In this document: positions 53,374-61,811 of the stretch, in pieces
Position numbering within the stretch: the stretch's first letter is position 1
Layout of the letters: each line of letters begins with the position of its first letter
The notes under the pieces: generated by a model
Told to the model about the DNA's origin: nothing
Seen by the model: only the letters and a program-made list of their open reading frames with translations
The model's database searches: none
Program-made: the position numbers and the translations under genes
Source of the DNA: Sphingomonas montana
GTDB taxonomy: Bacteria; Pseudomonadota; Alphaproteobacteria; Sphingomonadales; Sphingomonadaceae
DNA length: 64,000 bases
NCBI RefSeq assembly: GCF_001956315.1
Contig: NZ_KV887144.1
Coordinates: 325,272 to 389,271 of the forward strand
Direction of reading: 5' to 3'

Positions 53374-53484
53374 CCCCTTCTCTGGTTGACTTCATTTACC
53401 GACAAACATATCGTCTGCATATAAACAATAAATACGGGAGAGTAGCGTGGCTCATCGCAACAGGCAGCCTGTGCCGGCGTCGGC
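53374..53484. promoter_or_regulatory. Divergent promoter of the two CoA-transferase operons, with a 13-codon leader frame
   Basis: A 111-base gap. An AT-rich island (TGCATATAAACAATAAATACG at about 53416-53436) resembles the islands near 47385 and 47510. A GTG at 53447 preceded by GGGAG opens a 13-codon frame ([13 protein letters not shown]) whose TGA at 53486-53488 overlaps the GTG start of the CoA-transferase at 53485, so the leader could couple translation to the big operon. Confidence 0.45.
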
Positions 53485-54654
53485 GTGACACCGCCTCTCT
53501 CTCTGCCGCTGGATGGCGTCGTCGTTCTGGATTTTAGTCAGTTTCTCGCCGGGCCGTCCTGTGCGCTGCGCCTGGCCGATCTGGGCGCACGGGTCATCAA
53601 GGTCGAACGGCCCGACGGCGGCGACGGTGCCCGTTCGCTTAGCATGGCCGACCAGCATTTCGATCGCGACACCGCGCTGTTCCACACGATCAACCGCAAC
53701 AAGGAAAGCTACGCGGCGGACCTGAAGGACCCTGCCGACGCGGCGCGCGTCCGGGCGCTGATCGGCCGCGCCGACGTGCTGATCCACAATTTCCGGCCGG
53801 GCATCATGGACCGCCTCGGTCTCGGCTTCGACGCGGTGACCGCGCTCAACCCGCGCATCGTCTATGCCGGCATCTCGGGCTACGGCCATGCCGGGCCGTG
53901 GCGCAATACGCCGGGGCAGGACCTGCTCGTGCAGGCGCGCACCGGGTTCGCCTGGCTGTCGGGCGATGCCGCGGATGGGCCGGTGCCGACCGGGCTGGCC
54001 GTGGCCGACATGGCGGCCGGCGCACAGCTGGTGCAGGCCATCCTTGCGCTGCTCGTCCGACGCGGCGTCACCGGTCGCGGCGGTCGCGTCGATGTCAGCC
54101 TGATGGAAGCCGCGATCGATCTGCAGTTTGAACCACTGACCGTGTTCCTGAACGGCAGCGGGGACGCGCCACGCCGTTCGGCGGTCAACAACGCCAATAT
54201 CTACCTCATGGCGCCCTACGGCATCTATGCCACCGCCGACGGCCATGTGGCACTGGCGATGATGCCGGTCGATAGGCTGGGCGTGCTGATCGGCTGTTCC
54301 GCGCTGGCCGCTTTCCCGGCCGACCGCTGGTACGCCGATCGTGACACGATCAAGCAGGCCATCGCCGATCATCTCGTCACCCGGCCGTCGCGCCACTGGC
54401 TGGACATTTTGGAACCCGCCGGACTGTGGGCAGCCGAGACGCTCGACTGGCCCGCCCTGGTGGCGCACGATGCGTTCGCCGCGATCGATCCGGTTCAGCC
54501 GATCGTCGCGGCGGACGGTGCCACGATGCAGGTCACCCGCTGCCCGATCCGGGTCGATGGCCGCATCCTGCGCTCGCCCCGTCCCGCCCCGCGGCTGGGC
54601 GCCGACACCGCGTCAATTGCCACGGAATTTCAGCTGGACGAGGAAGCCGCATGA
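53485..54654 (+). CDS. Class III CoA-transferase (CaiB/BaiF), copy 2
   Basis: A 389-residue cytoplasmic CoA-transferase, clear paralogue of the divergent copy. [51 protein letters not shown] and catalytic Asp146 in TPGQDLLVQ are intact. It opens a ten-gene operon and overlaps the MaoC gene by ATGA. Two class III paralogues could form a heteromeric enzyme or act on two successive acids. Pairing with a MaoC hydratase resembles routes such as mesaconyl-CoA isomerisation and hydration, but the surroundings are sugar genes, so a sugar-derived acid is the likely substrate. Confidence 0.88.
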   Translation: MTPPLSLPLDGVVVLDFSQFLAGPSCALRLADLGARVIKVERPDGGDGARSLSMADQHFDRDTALFHTINRNKESYAADLKDPADAARVRALIGRADVLIHNFRPGIMDRLGLGFDAVTALNPRIVYAGISGYGHAGPWRNTPGQDLLVQARTGFAWLSGDAADGPVPTGLAVADMAAGAQLVQAILALLVRRGVTGRGGRVDVSLMEAAIDLQFEPLTVFLNGSGDAPRRSAVNNANIYLMAPYGIYATADGHVALAMMPVDRLGVLIGCSALAAFPADRWYADRDTIKQAIADHLVTRPSRHWLDILEPAGLWAAETLDWPALVAHDAFAAIDPVQPIVAADGATMQVTRCPIRVDGRILRSPRPAPRLGADTASIATEFQLDEEAA

Positions 54655-55106
54655 TCGTCGAATCCTACTTCGAGGATATCGCCGTCGGATCGCGCCGAAC
54701 GAGCTTCGGCCGGACGATCACCGAAACCGATTTCGTCGTCCATGCCGGGCACAGCGGCGATTTCTTCCCGCATCACATGGACGCCGCCTGGTGCGCGACG
54801 CAGTCGATCGGTCAGCGCATCGCGCATGGCACGCTGGTCTTCACGGTCGGCATCGGCCTGACCGCCAGCGTCATCAACCCGCACGCCATGTCGACCGGCT
54901 ATGACCGGCTGCGCTTCGTGCGGCCCGTGCATATCGGCGACACGATCACGACGCACACCCATATCGCCGACAAGCGTGATCACCCCAAGCATGCGACGCA
55001 CGGCGTGGTGGTGGAGGCGGTCGATATCCGTAACCAGCACGACCAGACGGTGCTCGCCTGCGAACATCTCTATCTCGTCCTGCGCCGCATGCCGGCCGCC
55101 GCCTGA
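54651..55106 (+). CDS. MaoC-like hot-dog hydratase
   Basis: A 151-residue single hot-dog domain protein of the MaoC/R-hydratase group. The hydratase loop reads [18 protein letters not shown] with the Asp37 and His41/42 pair expected to activate water, and [14 protein letters not shown] follows. It adds water to, or removes it from, an acyl-CoA double bond. The start overlaps the CoA-transferase stop by ATGA and the next gene begins one base after its stop, so it is part of one transcript. The likely substrate is the CoA ester made by the CoA-transferases, identity unknown. Confidence 0.87.
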   Translation: MIVESYFEDIAVGSRRTSFGRTITETDFVVHAGHSGDFFPHHMDAAWCATQSIGQRIAHGTLVFTVGIGLTASVINPHAMSTGYDRLRFVRPVHIGDTITTHTHIADKRDHPKHATHGVVVEAVDIRNQHDQTVLACEHLYLVLRRMPAAA

Positions 55107-55107
55107 C

Positions 55108-56124
55108 ATGCGCGTGCGCCATCCGGTGCGGCTCGTCCTGGCTGGTGCAGTCGCGCTGGTCGCGGCCGCGTCGGTGACGGGGATGGCGACCCGCGTGCGT
55201 GCGACGACGCCTTTCTTCGCGGCGCCGACGACCGGTACGGAACGGCCGCGCTACGGCCTGTCCAGCGTCGGGCTGAGCTATCCCTTCGCCGCTGCGGTGG
55301 CCAAGGGGTTCAGCGACGCGGCCCACGCCGCCGGGGCGGAGGCGGTAGTGCTGGACGCGCGCGGCGACGTGCAGAAACAGGCGAACGATATCGAGGATCT
55401 GATGGTCCAGCGGGTCCACGGTATCGCGCTGATGCCGCTCGACTCGGTCGTCGCGCAGACCTGGGTCGATCGGGCGGCGCGCGCCGGCATGCCGATCGCC
55501 GCCGTCGCGGCGCAGGTCGGCGATCCGCGCCGCCGCGCGATCCGCAATGTATATCCGGGCCTGTCCGCGCTCGCCACGCAGGACGAGGTCGAGGCCGGAC
55601 GCGCGGCCGGCCGGCTGGCGGCGACCCTGCTGCCCGCCGACCGCCCGGCGGCGATCGCGATCATTGAGGGCGCGGCCGGTTTCCCCGAAGTCGAACAGCG
55701 CGCGCGCGGCTTCCGCCAGGGTCTGGACGAAAGCGGCGCACGCTATGCGATCGTTGCGTCGCAACCGGGCAACTGGACGTCCGAGAAGGGCGAGGCCGCG
55801 TGCCAGAACATTCTGACCGCCCGTCCCGGCATCGACCTGTTCTTCAACGAGGCGGACGACATGCTGGTCGGCTGTGCACGCGCGGTCCGCGCGGCACAGT
55901 CCCCGGCGAAGCTCATCGGCGTCGGCGGATCGAAGCTGGCGATCGCATCGATCAAGGCGGGCGCCGCGCAGGGCACCGTCTGCTTCAAGCCTGAAGCATT
56001 GGGCGCGCTCGCCTTCCACGCGCTGGCCGATGCGCGCGGCGGTCCGCCGGCCCGGCGCTTCCTCACCTACCCGCTGCCCGCCGTCACGCGCGCGACGATC
56101 GACCGGTGCGTCGGACAATGGTGA
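55108..56124 (+). CDS. Periplasmic sugar-binding protein of a CUT2-type ABC importer
   Basis: A 338-residue periplasmic-binding-protein-like I protein (ribose/galactose type). The first 32 residues form a signal peptide (VRLVLAGAVALVAAASVTG). The first lobe has YPFAAAVAKGFSDAAHAAGAE and QANDIEDLMVQRVHGIALMPLDS, the second EGAAGFPEVEQRARGFRQGL and DLFFNEADDMLVG. It delivers a monosaccharide to the ATPase and permease encoded next. ABC importers of this kind are less usual in sphingomonads, which mostly rely on TonB receptors and MFS porters. The sugar cannot be named. Confidence 0.88.
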   Translation: MRVRHPVRLVLAGAVALVAAASVTGMATRVRATTPFFAAPTTGTERPRYGLSSVGLSYPFAAAVAKGFSDAAHAAGAEAVVLDARGDVQKQANDIEDLMVQRVHGIALMPLDSVVAQTWVDRAARAGMPIAAVAAQVGDPRRRAIRNVYPGLSALATQDEVEAGRAAGRLAATLLPADRPAAIAIIEGAAGFPEVEQRARGFRQGLDESGARYAIVASQPGNWTSEKGEAACQNILTARPGIDLFFNEADDMLVGCARAVRAAQSPAKLIGVGGSKLAIASIKAGAAQGTVCFKPEALGALAFHALADARGGPPARRFLTYPLPAVTRATIDRCVGQW

Positions 56125-57614
56125 CCCCGCTGCTGCTGGCGCAGGGCGTCGCCAAGACGTTTCCCAACGGTACGATCGCGCTGCACGGCGTCGATCTCGC
56201 CTTGCGGGCCGGGCGGGTCCACGGCCTGCTCGGCGCGAACGGCGCGGGCAAGTCGACGCTGGTGAAGATCCTGAGCGGCGCTCTGCCGGCCAGCGGCGGG
56301 ACGGTCACGTGGCGCGGTGCGTCGGCACGATGGACCGGCCCCGCCCGCGCCCGCGCCGCCGGGATCGCCACGATCTACCAGCATGTACCGCTGGTGCCGA
56401 CGCTGTCCGTGCTCGAGAATATTCTGCTCGATCGCGGTGGCTGGCGACGCGACCGGCGCGACCAGCGGGCCGAGGTGGCCGCCCTGCTGGCGCGCGTCGG
56501 CCATGAACTCGACCTCGACGCGCTGGTCGGCGACCTGCCGATCGGCGCACGCCAGATGGTGGCGATCGTCCAGGCGCTGGCCAGCGGGGCGGACCTGATC
56601 GTCATGGACGAACCGACCGCATCGCTGGCCGGGCACGAGCGCGAGACAGTCTACCGCATCGTCCGGATGCTGGCGCATGCCGAACAGCGCGCCATCCTGT
56701 TCATCTCGCACTTCCTGGACGAAATCGTCAGCCTGACTGACGAGGTTACCGTGCTGCGGGACGGGCGCGTGGCGCTGAACGCGGAGACGGCGACGTTGGA
56801 CGAGGCCGCCATTGCCGCCGCCATCGCCGGACGCAGCGTGACCGCCCTGTCGCGCACGGCAGACCGCTGGATCGGCGCGCCGGCGCTGGTCGCGACGGGT
56901 CTCTCCGTCCCCGGCCGGCTCGGCGCCACCGACATCACCGTCGCCGCGGGCGAGATCGTCGGCATCGCCGGGCTGCTCGGCTCGGGACGCAGCGAATTGC
57001 TGCACGCCATCTTCGGCGCGCATCCGGTCCAGACGGGCAACGTCCAGCTGCACGGCCAACCGGTCGGGCCGTCACCGGAGGAAGCGGTGGCGGCCGGGAT
57101 CGCGCTGGTGCCGGAGGATCGCGCCGCACAAGGCTATATCCCGCAGTTCGAGATCTGGAAGAATATCGGCCTGCCGCACGTCGGCGCAGGCAGCTGGCTG
57201 CTCGATCCCGCCGCCGAACGCGGCGCGGCCGACGCGGCGATCGCCCGGCTGGCGATCCGTACGCCGGATGCCGACACGATCGTCACCGACCTGTCCGGCG
57301 GCAACGCGCAGAAGGTGGTCATCGCCAAATGGCTGGGTGAACGGACCCGCCTGCTGCTGCTGGACGAACCGACCGCCGGGATCGACATTGGCGCACGTAC
57401 CGACATCCTGCAGCTGATCCAGTCGTTCGCGGACGACGGGCTGCCCGTGCTCCTAGTCTCGTCGGAATTTTCCGAACTGATCGCGATCTGCGACCGCATC
57501 CTGGTGATGCGCGACGGCCGGATCGTGGCGGAACGGCGCGCAGGCGACATCGACGAACAGGGGCTGATCCTCCTTGCCGGGGGCACATTGCCGACAGTGG
57601 AGCAGGCCGCATGA
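56118..57614 (+). CDS. Sugar ABC transporter ATP-binding protein with two nucleotide-binding domains
   Basis: A 498-residue CUT2 ATPase (RbsA/MglA type). The first domain has Walker A GANGAGKSTLVK and a DLIVMDEPTASLAG Walker B region. The second has the usual degenerate Walker A (GLLGSGRSELLH), a full signature LSGGNAQKVVIAKWL and Walker B LLLLDEPTAGIDIGA. ATG 56118 overlaps the end of the binding-protein gene by seven bases; GTG 56121 is an alternative. The downstream permease overlaps by ATGA. It powers import of the sugar bound by the preceding gene product. Confidence 0.92.
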   Translation: MVTPLLLAQGVAKTFPNGTIALHGVDLALRAGRVHGLLGANGAGKSTLVKILSGALPASGGTVTWRGASARWTGPARARAAGIATIYQHVPLVPTLSVLENILLDRGGWRRDRRDQRAEVAALLARVGHELDLDALVGDLPIGARQMVAIVQALASGADLIVMDEPTASLAGHERETVYRIVRMLAHAEQRAILFISHFLDEIVSLTDEVTVLRDGRVALNAETATLDEAAIAAAIAGRSVTALSRTADRWIGAPALVATGLSVPGRLGATDITVAAGEIVGIAGLLGSGRSELLHAIFGAHPVQTGNVQLHGQPVGPSPEEAVAAGIALVPEDRAAQGYIPQFEIWKNIGLPHVGAGSWLLDPAAERGAADAAIARLAIRTPDADTIVTDLSGGNAQKVVIAKWLGERTRLLLLDEPTAGIDIGARTDILQLIQSFADDGLPVLLVSSEFSELIAICDRILVMRDGRIVAERRAGDIDEQGLILLAGGTLPTVEQAA

Positions 57615-58762
57615 CGATATGGACCAAGCCGGCGAGCCCAACCTGGCGGACGGGCCTCGGCCTGCGCGATGCGGGCGTCTATTATGCGCTGCTGCTGCTG
57701 CTGATCGTACTGGCGCTCGTCGCGAACGCCGCGGGCCGGCCCGGCTACCTGTCGCCCGCCAATCTAGGGAACATCCTGTACCAGGCGTCGCTGGTCGGCA
57801 TCATGGGCGTCGCGATGACGGTCGTGCTGATCACCGGCGCGTTCGACCTGAGCGTGGGCTCCGTCGCGGCGCTGGCTGCCGCGATCCTGGTCGGACTGGC
57901 GGACGGCATCGGCTTCGTGCCCGCCGCCGGTGCCGCGCTGGCGACCGCGGCGGCGGTCGGGCTGCTCAACGGCGCGATCGTCAACTTCCTGGGCATCAAT
58001 GCCTTCATCGTGACGCTCGGCACGCTCACCGCAGTCCGCGGGCTCGTGCTGGTGCTGACCGACGGTCGGTCGCTGATGGTCGAGAATGGCGACACGCTCG
58101 CCCGCATGCTGGCCTTCGAGAGCAGCCGCATTCCGCTGTTCGGCGCACTGCTGGTCGTCGCGGCGCTGCTGGCGGTCCGGGCCTGCCTCGCCTTCATCCG
58201 GGCGCGTCGCGTCGGTCCGGCCATCGCCGCGCTGGCCGTGCTGCTGCTCGCGCTGTTTCTGGGGCGCGACTTCACCGTCGCGCCGCCCGTCCTGTACCTC
58301 GCGATCGTCACGACCGCGGCCTGGTTCGTACTTGCCCGCACGGTCACCGGTCGGCGGCTCTACGCGGTCGGCGGCAATGCGGAGGCGGCGCGCCTGTCGG
58401 GCATCGACGTGCGCGCCTACAAGATCGGCGCGTTCGTGGTGTCGGGGCTGGCCGCGGGGTTTGCCGGCGTGCTGTTCGGCTGCCGGCTGGGCGCGGTCAA
58501 CCCGACCGCGCTGCAGGGATCCGAACTGACCGTCATCGCGGCGGCGATCCTCGGCGGCACGTCGCTGTTCGGCGGGGCGGGCAGCGTGGTCAAGACGGTG
58601 ACGGGCGCGCTCATCCTGTTCACGCTGACCAACGGTTTCAACATCCTCAATCTCGGCGCGAACTATCAGGGGATGATCGAGGGAATCGTCGTGATCGCGG
58701 CGGCCGCGATCTACACGGTGGGCGGGCGCGGCCCCCGCCGTGCTGCTGGAGCAGCCCTATGA
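57611..58762 (+). CDS. Sugar ABC transporter permease (CUT2)
   Basis: A 383-residue inner-membrane permease of the RbsC type with nine to ten hydrophobic segments. Family landmarks are GVAMTVVLITGAFDLSVGSVAALAA, GLLNGAIVNFLGINAFIVTLGTL and the EAA-like TVTGRRLYAVGGNAEAARLSGID loop, then GSELTVIAAAILGGTSLFGG. As in this family, a single gene encodes the homodimeric channel. ATGA overlaps join it to the ATPase before and the IclR regulator after. Confidence 0.92.
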   Translation: MTIWTKPASPTWRTGLGLRDAGVYYALLLLLIVLALVANAAGRPGYLSPANLGNILYQASLVGIMGVAMTVVLITGAFDLSVGSVAALAAAILVGLADGIGFVPAAGAALATAAAVGLLNGAIVNFLGINAFIVTLGTLTAVRGLVLVLTDGRSLMVENGDTLARMLAFESSRIPLFGALLVVAALLAVRACLAFIRARRVGPAIAALAVLLLALFLGRDFTVAPPVLYLAIVTTAAWFVLARTVTGRRLYAVGGNAEAARLSGIDVRAYKIGAFVVSGLAAGFAGVLFGCRLGAVNPTALQGSELTVIAAAILGGTSLFGGAGSVVKTVTGALILFTLTNGFNILNLGANYQGMIEGIVVIAAAAIYTVGGRGPRRAAGAAL

Positions 58763-59568
58763 TCGCAGACGTCACCCCCGAAACCGAGGAGAAGCGGCTG
58801 CGCTACTCCGTCCCCGCGCTCGAAAAGGGGCTCGATATCCTCGAATATCTCGCCGAACAGGCGGTGCCGGTCACGCAGGCGCACGTCGCGCGCGCCCTGA
58901 ACCGGCAACCGGGCGAGCTGTTCCGGATGCTGACCTGCCTCGAAGGGCGCGGTTATCTGCACCGTGATGCCGGATCGAACGGCTATGTGCTGTCGCTGCG
59001 GCTGTTCGAACTGTCGCGCATCCACTCCCCGCATGAGGCGCTGTTGCGCGCCGCGCGTCCGCTGATGCGTGCGCTGGCGGACGAGGTGCGCGAAAGCTGC
59101 CACCTGAGCGTGCTGCACCGCGGATCGGTGCTGGTGCTGTCGCAGGAGGAAAGCCCACGCGCCTTCCGCCTGTCGGTCGAGGTCGGGTCGCAGCATCCGC
59201 CGATGCGCACGACGTCCGGCCGCCTGCTGCTGGCCGGGCTCGAACCCGAGGCGCTGGCCGACACGCTTGCCGACCAGGCCGACTGGGCGAATGCGGACGA
59301 AACCCGCCGCTCCGGTTTCGTGCAGCAGCTGGACATGATCCGCCGTACGGGGTTCCATCACAGCACCGGCGAACGCTTCGTCGGCGGGGCCGATATCGGC
59401 GTGCTGGTCGGCGGGCACGGGTCGGCGGTCAACGCCGCGCTGACGATCGCGCGGTTGATCGAAACCGACATGCCGTCCGATATCGAATCGTTCACTCGCC
59501 CGCTCGCCACCTGCGCCGCCGCGATCGCGCACCGCGCCGGGCTGATCGCACGGACACCGCCGGCATGA
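58759..59568 (+). CDS. IclR-family transcriptional regulator
   Basis: A 269-residue regulator. The N-terminal winged helix (about 15-75) contains VPALEKGLDILEYLAEQ and VTQAHVARALNRQPGELFRMLTCLEGRGYL, and the GAF-like effector domain follows with MRTTSGRLLLAGL and GADIGVLVGG. IclR proteins often sense sugar acids or aromatic acids. Unusually it is placed inside the operon, overlapping the permease and the next gene by ATGA, rather than being divergently expressed. This suggests autoregulation of the whole transcript, probably at the 53374-53484 promoter. Confidence 0.88.
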   Translation: MIADVTPETEEKRLRYSVPALEKGLDILEYLAEQAVPVTQAHVARALNRQPGELFRMLTCLEGRGYLHRDAGSNGYVLSLRLFELSRIHSPHEALLRAARPLMRALADEVRESCHLSVLHRGSVLVLSQEESPRAFRLSVEVGSQHPPMRTTSGRLLLAGLEPEALADTLADQADWANADETRRSGFVQQLDMIRRTGFHHSTGERFVGGADIGVLVGGHGSAVNAALTIARLIETDMPSDIESFTRPLATCAAAIAHRAGLIARTPPA

Positions 59569-60752
59569 CCACAACCCTGCGCATCGCGGTCCGCCGCTTC
59601 GATCCGTTCGTCCGGGCGATCACCCGCCAGTTCGCGGACTTCGTCACGGCGACCGGCGCGGACGCCGTAATCGATGCGCAGCCGCTGGACCTCAACCCGC
59701 TGCATCATGCGCTGTTCACGGCCGGTGGCCTCTGCGACGGATCGTTCGACATCGCGTTCCTGGCGACCGACTGGCTGGCGGAGGCGCAGGCGGGCGGGCT
59801 GGTCGAAAATCTCGATCCCTGGCTCGATCGCGCCCCCGTCCCGGATTTCCCTGACGGCTGGAGCGCGTCGCTGACCGGCCTCCAGTGCTTTGCCGGCGGC
59901 TATTGGGGCATGCCCTACCATGACGGGCCGGAATGCCTGATCTACCGCCGCGACCTGCTGGACGCCGCCGGGATCGCCGTGCCGCGAACGTGGGACGCGT
60001 TCCATGCCGCCGCGCGTGCGATCCATGCCCCGGACCGCGGCATTGCGGGGACCACGCTGGCGCTGTTCCCGGACGGGCACAACAGCTTCTACGATTTCTG
60101 CATCCAGATCTGGACCCGCGGCGGCGAACCGTTCGACGCGGCAGGGCGCCCCTGCTTCACGGGGCCGCACGCCACGGCCGGACTGGACTTCATCCGCACG
60201 CTGGCGCGGGATGGCGGTGCGGTGGACCCGGACTGCGCCGCGCTGGACAGCGTCGCGACGGGGCTGCGGTTCTGCGCGGGCAAGGTCGCGTTGATGGCGA
60301 ACTGGTTCGGTTTCGCCGCACTGGGCGAGGCGGACGACAGCCCGGTCCGCGGCCTGATCGACGTCGCGCCGCTGCCGGCCGGGCCGGGCGGGTCGAGCGT
60401 TTCGCTTAACGTCTTCTGGGTGCTGGCGATCGCGGCCGGATCCCGCAACAAGGCGCTGGCCTGGGATTTCCTGCGTCACTGCGCCCGCGCGGACATGGAC
60501 CGCATCACCACGCTGGAAGGTGCCATCGGCTGTCGCCGGTCGACCTGGGCCGATGCGGAGGTCAACCGCCGCGTGCCCTATGCGCACCGGCTCGACTGGC
60601 TGCACGACCATGCCCGCGCGATGCCCCATCATCCGCGACTGGCGGAGATCAGCCACATCGTCGACGACCTCGTCACCGCGGCCACCACCGGCGACGTCGC
60701 GACCGAAACGCTCTTGACGGACGCACAGGCGCGGGCGGAACGGCTATGCTGA
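59565..60752 (+). CDS. Solute-binding-protein-like protein without signal peptide, copy 2
   Basis: A 395-residue protein with the fold of family 1 sugar-binding proteins: LRIAVRRFDPFVRAI at the front, GSFDIAFLATDWLAEA, GYWGMPYHDGPECLIYRRDLLDAAGI at the hinge, FCAGKVALMANWFGFA, and SVSLNVFWVLAIAAGSRNKALAWDFL. The start MTTTLRIAVRRFD has no export signal. It has no partner permease of its own type, and the operon already encodes a normal CUT2 binding protein. It overlaps IclR by ATGA and the Gfo/Idh gene by seven bases. With the copy at 52243 it makes a pair of cytoplasmic binding-protein homologues tied to CoA-transferases. Confidence 0.75.
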   Translation: MTTTLRIAVRRFDPFVRAITRQFADFVTATGADAVIDAQPLDLNPLHHALFTAGGLCDGSFDIAFLATDWLAEAQAGGLVENLDPWLDRAPVPDFPDGWSASLTGLQCFAGGYWGMPYHDGPECLIYRRDLLDAAGIAVPRTWDAFHAAARAIHAPDRGIAGTTLALFPDGHNSFYDFCIQIWTRGGEPFDAAGRPCFTGPHATAGLDFIRTLARDGGAVDPDCAALDSVATGLRFCAGKVALMANWFGFAALGEADDSPVRGLIDVAPLPAGPGGSSVSLNVFWVLAIAAGSRNKALAWDFLRHCARADMDRITTLEGAIGCRRSTWADAEVNRRVPYAHRLDWLHDHARAMPHHPRLAEISHIVDDLVTAATTGDVATETLLTDAQARAERLC

Positions 60753-61810
60753 GCCCGCTCCGCCAGACCTGGCCGCTGCCGACGTCGCCGAAACCGATCG
60801 TCGTCGTCGGAACCGGCGGCATCGTTGCCGACGCGCATCTGCCGGCCTATGCGCGCGCCGGACTGCCGGTCGCGGGACTCTACGACCGAGATCCGGCCCG
60901 CGCGGCGGCGCTAGCCCGAACCTGGTCGATCCCGCGCGTGTTCGGCTCGCTCGCGGAGGCCGCCGAACAGGACGCCGTGTTCGACGTGGCCGCCCCGCCG
61001 CACGCGCACCGTGCGATCCTGTCCGCGCTGCCGCCGGGGGCCACCGTCCTGTTGCAGAAGCCGATGGGGCTGGACCTGACCGACGCGACAGCGATTCTCC
61101 ATCTGTGTCGCGCGCGCGGGCTGACCGCGGCGGTCAACTTCCAGCTGCGCTATTCCGCGATGATGCTGGCGATCGCCGATGCCGTCGCACGCGGGCGGCT
61201 GGGTCGGTTGACCGAGATCGTGATCGACGTGAACCTGGTTACGCCGTGGGGCCTGTTCCCGCACCTGAAACCCAATCCGCGTGTCGAGATCGTCTCGCAC
61301 TCCATCCATTATCTCGATGCGATCCGCGCGATCGCCGGCGAACCGCGCGGCGTGTTCGCGCGCACGATGGGCCATCCGTCCAGTGACCTCGCCCAGACCC
61401 GCACGTCCGCGATCCTCGATTACGGCCCCGAACTACGCGTGCTGCTGTCGATCAACCATCATCATGATTTCGGACGCCGGTTCCAGCAGGCCAGCTTCCG
61501 GGTCGAAGGCGACGCCGGCGCCGCCGTGGCGAAGCTCGGCGTGCTGCTCGACTATCCGCAGGGCGAACCCGACGAACTGTGGCTCGCCCCCCGCGGCGGT
61601 CCGTTCGCGCGGGTGCCGCTGTCCGGCGCGTGGTTCCCGGATGCGTTCATCGGCCCGATGGCGAACCTGCAACGCTTCGCCGCAGGCGAGGACGACGTGC
61701 TCGCCACCGGGGTCGAGGACGGCTGGCGCACGATGGCGCTGGTCGAGGCCTGTTACCGCGCCGCCGACCGACCGGGCGAACCGATCCCTTCCCTACCGAC
61801 TGGAGACTGA
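60746..61810 (+). CDS. Gfo/Idh/MocA-family NAD(P)-dependent sugar dehydrogenase
   Basis: A 354-residue cytoplasmic oxidoreductase. The Rossmann start is IVVVGTGGIVADAHLPAY; the catalytic lysine motif is present as LLQKPMGLDL (Gln replacing the usual Glu of EKP); and IVSHSIHYLDAIR supplies the acid/base histidine and aspartate. It probably oxidises an imported sugar to a lactone. The known D-apiose dehydrogenase (ApsD) of the oxidative apiose route belongs to this family, so it could feed the OiaK branch, but other aldoses are equally possible. It overlaps the preceding gene and is followed one base later by an SDR gene. Confidence 0.82.
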   Translation: MLSPLRQTWPLPTSPKPIVVVGTGGIVADAHLPAYARAGLPVAGLYDRDPARAAALARTWSIPRVFGSLAEAAEQDAVFDVAAPPHAHRAILSALPPGATVLLQKPMGLDLTDATAILHLCRARGLTAAVNFQLRYSAMMLAIADAVARGRLGRLTEIVIDVNLVTPWGLFPHLKPNPRVEIVSHSIHYLDAIRAIAGEPRGVFARTMGHPSSDLAQTRTSAILDYGPELRVLLSINHHHDFGRRFQQASFRVEGDAGAAVAKLGVLLDYPQGEPDELWLAPRGGPFARVPLSGAWFPDAFIGPMANLQRFAAGEDDVLATGVEDGWRTMALVEACYRAADRPGEPIPSLPTGD

Positions 61811-61811
61811 C

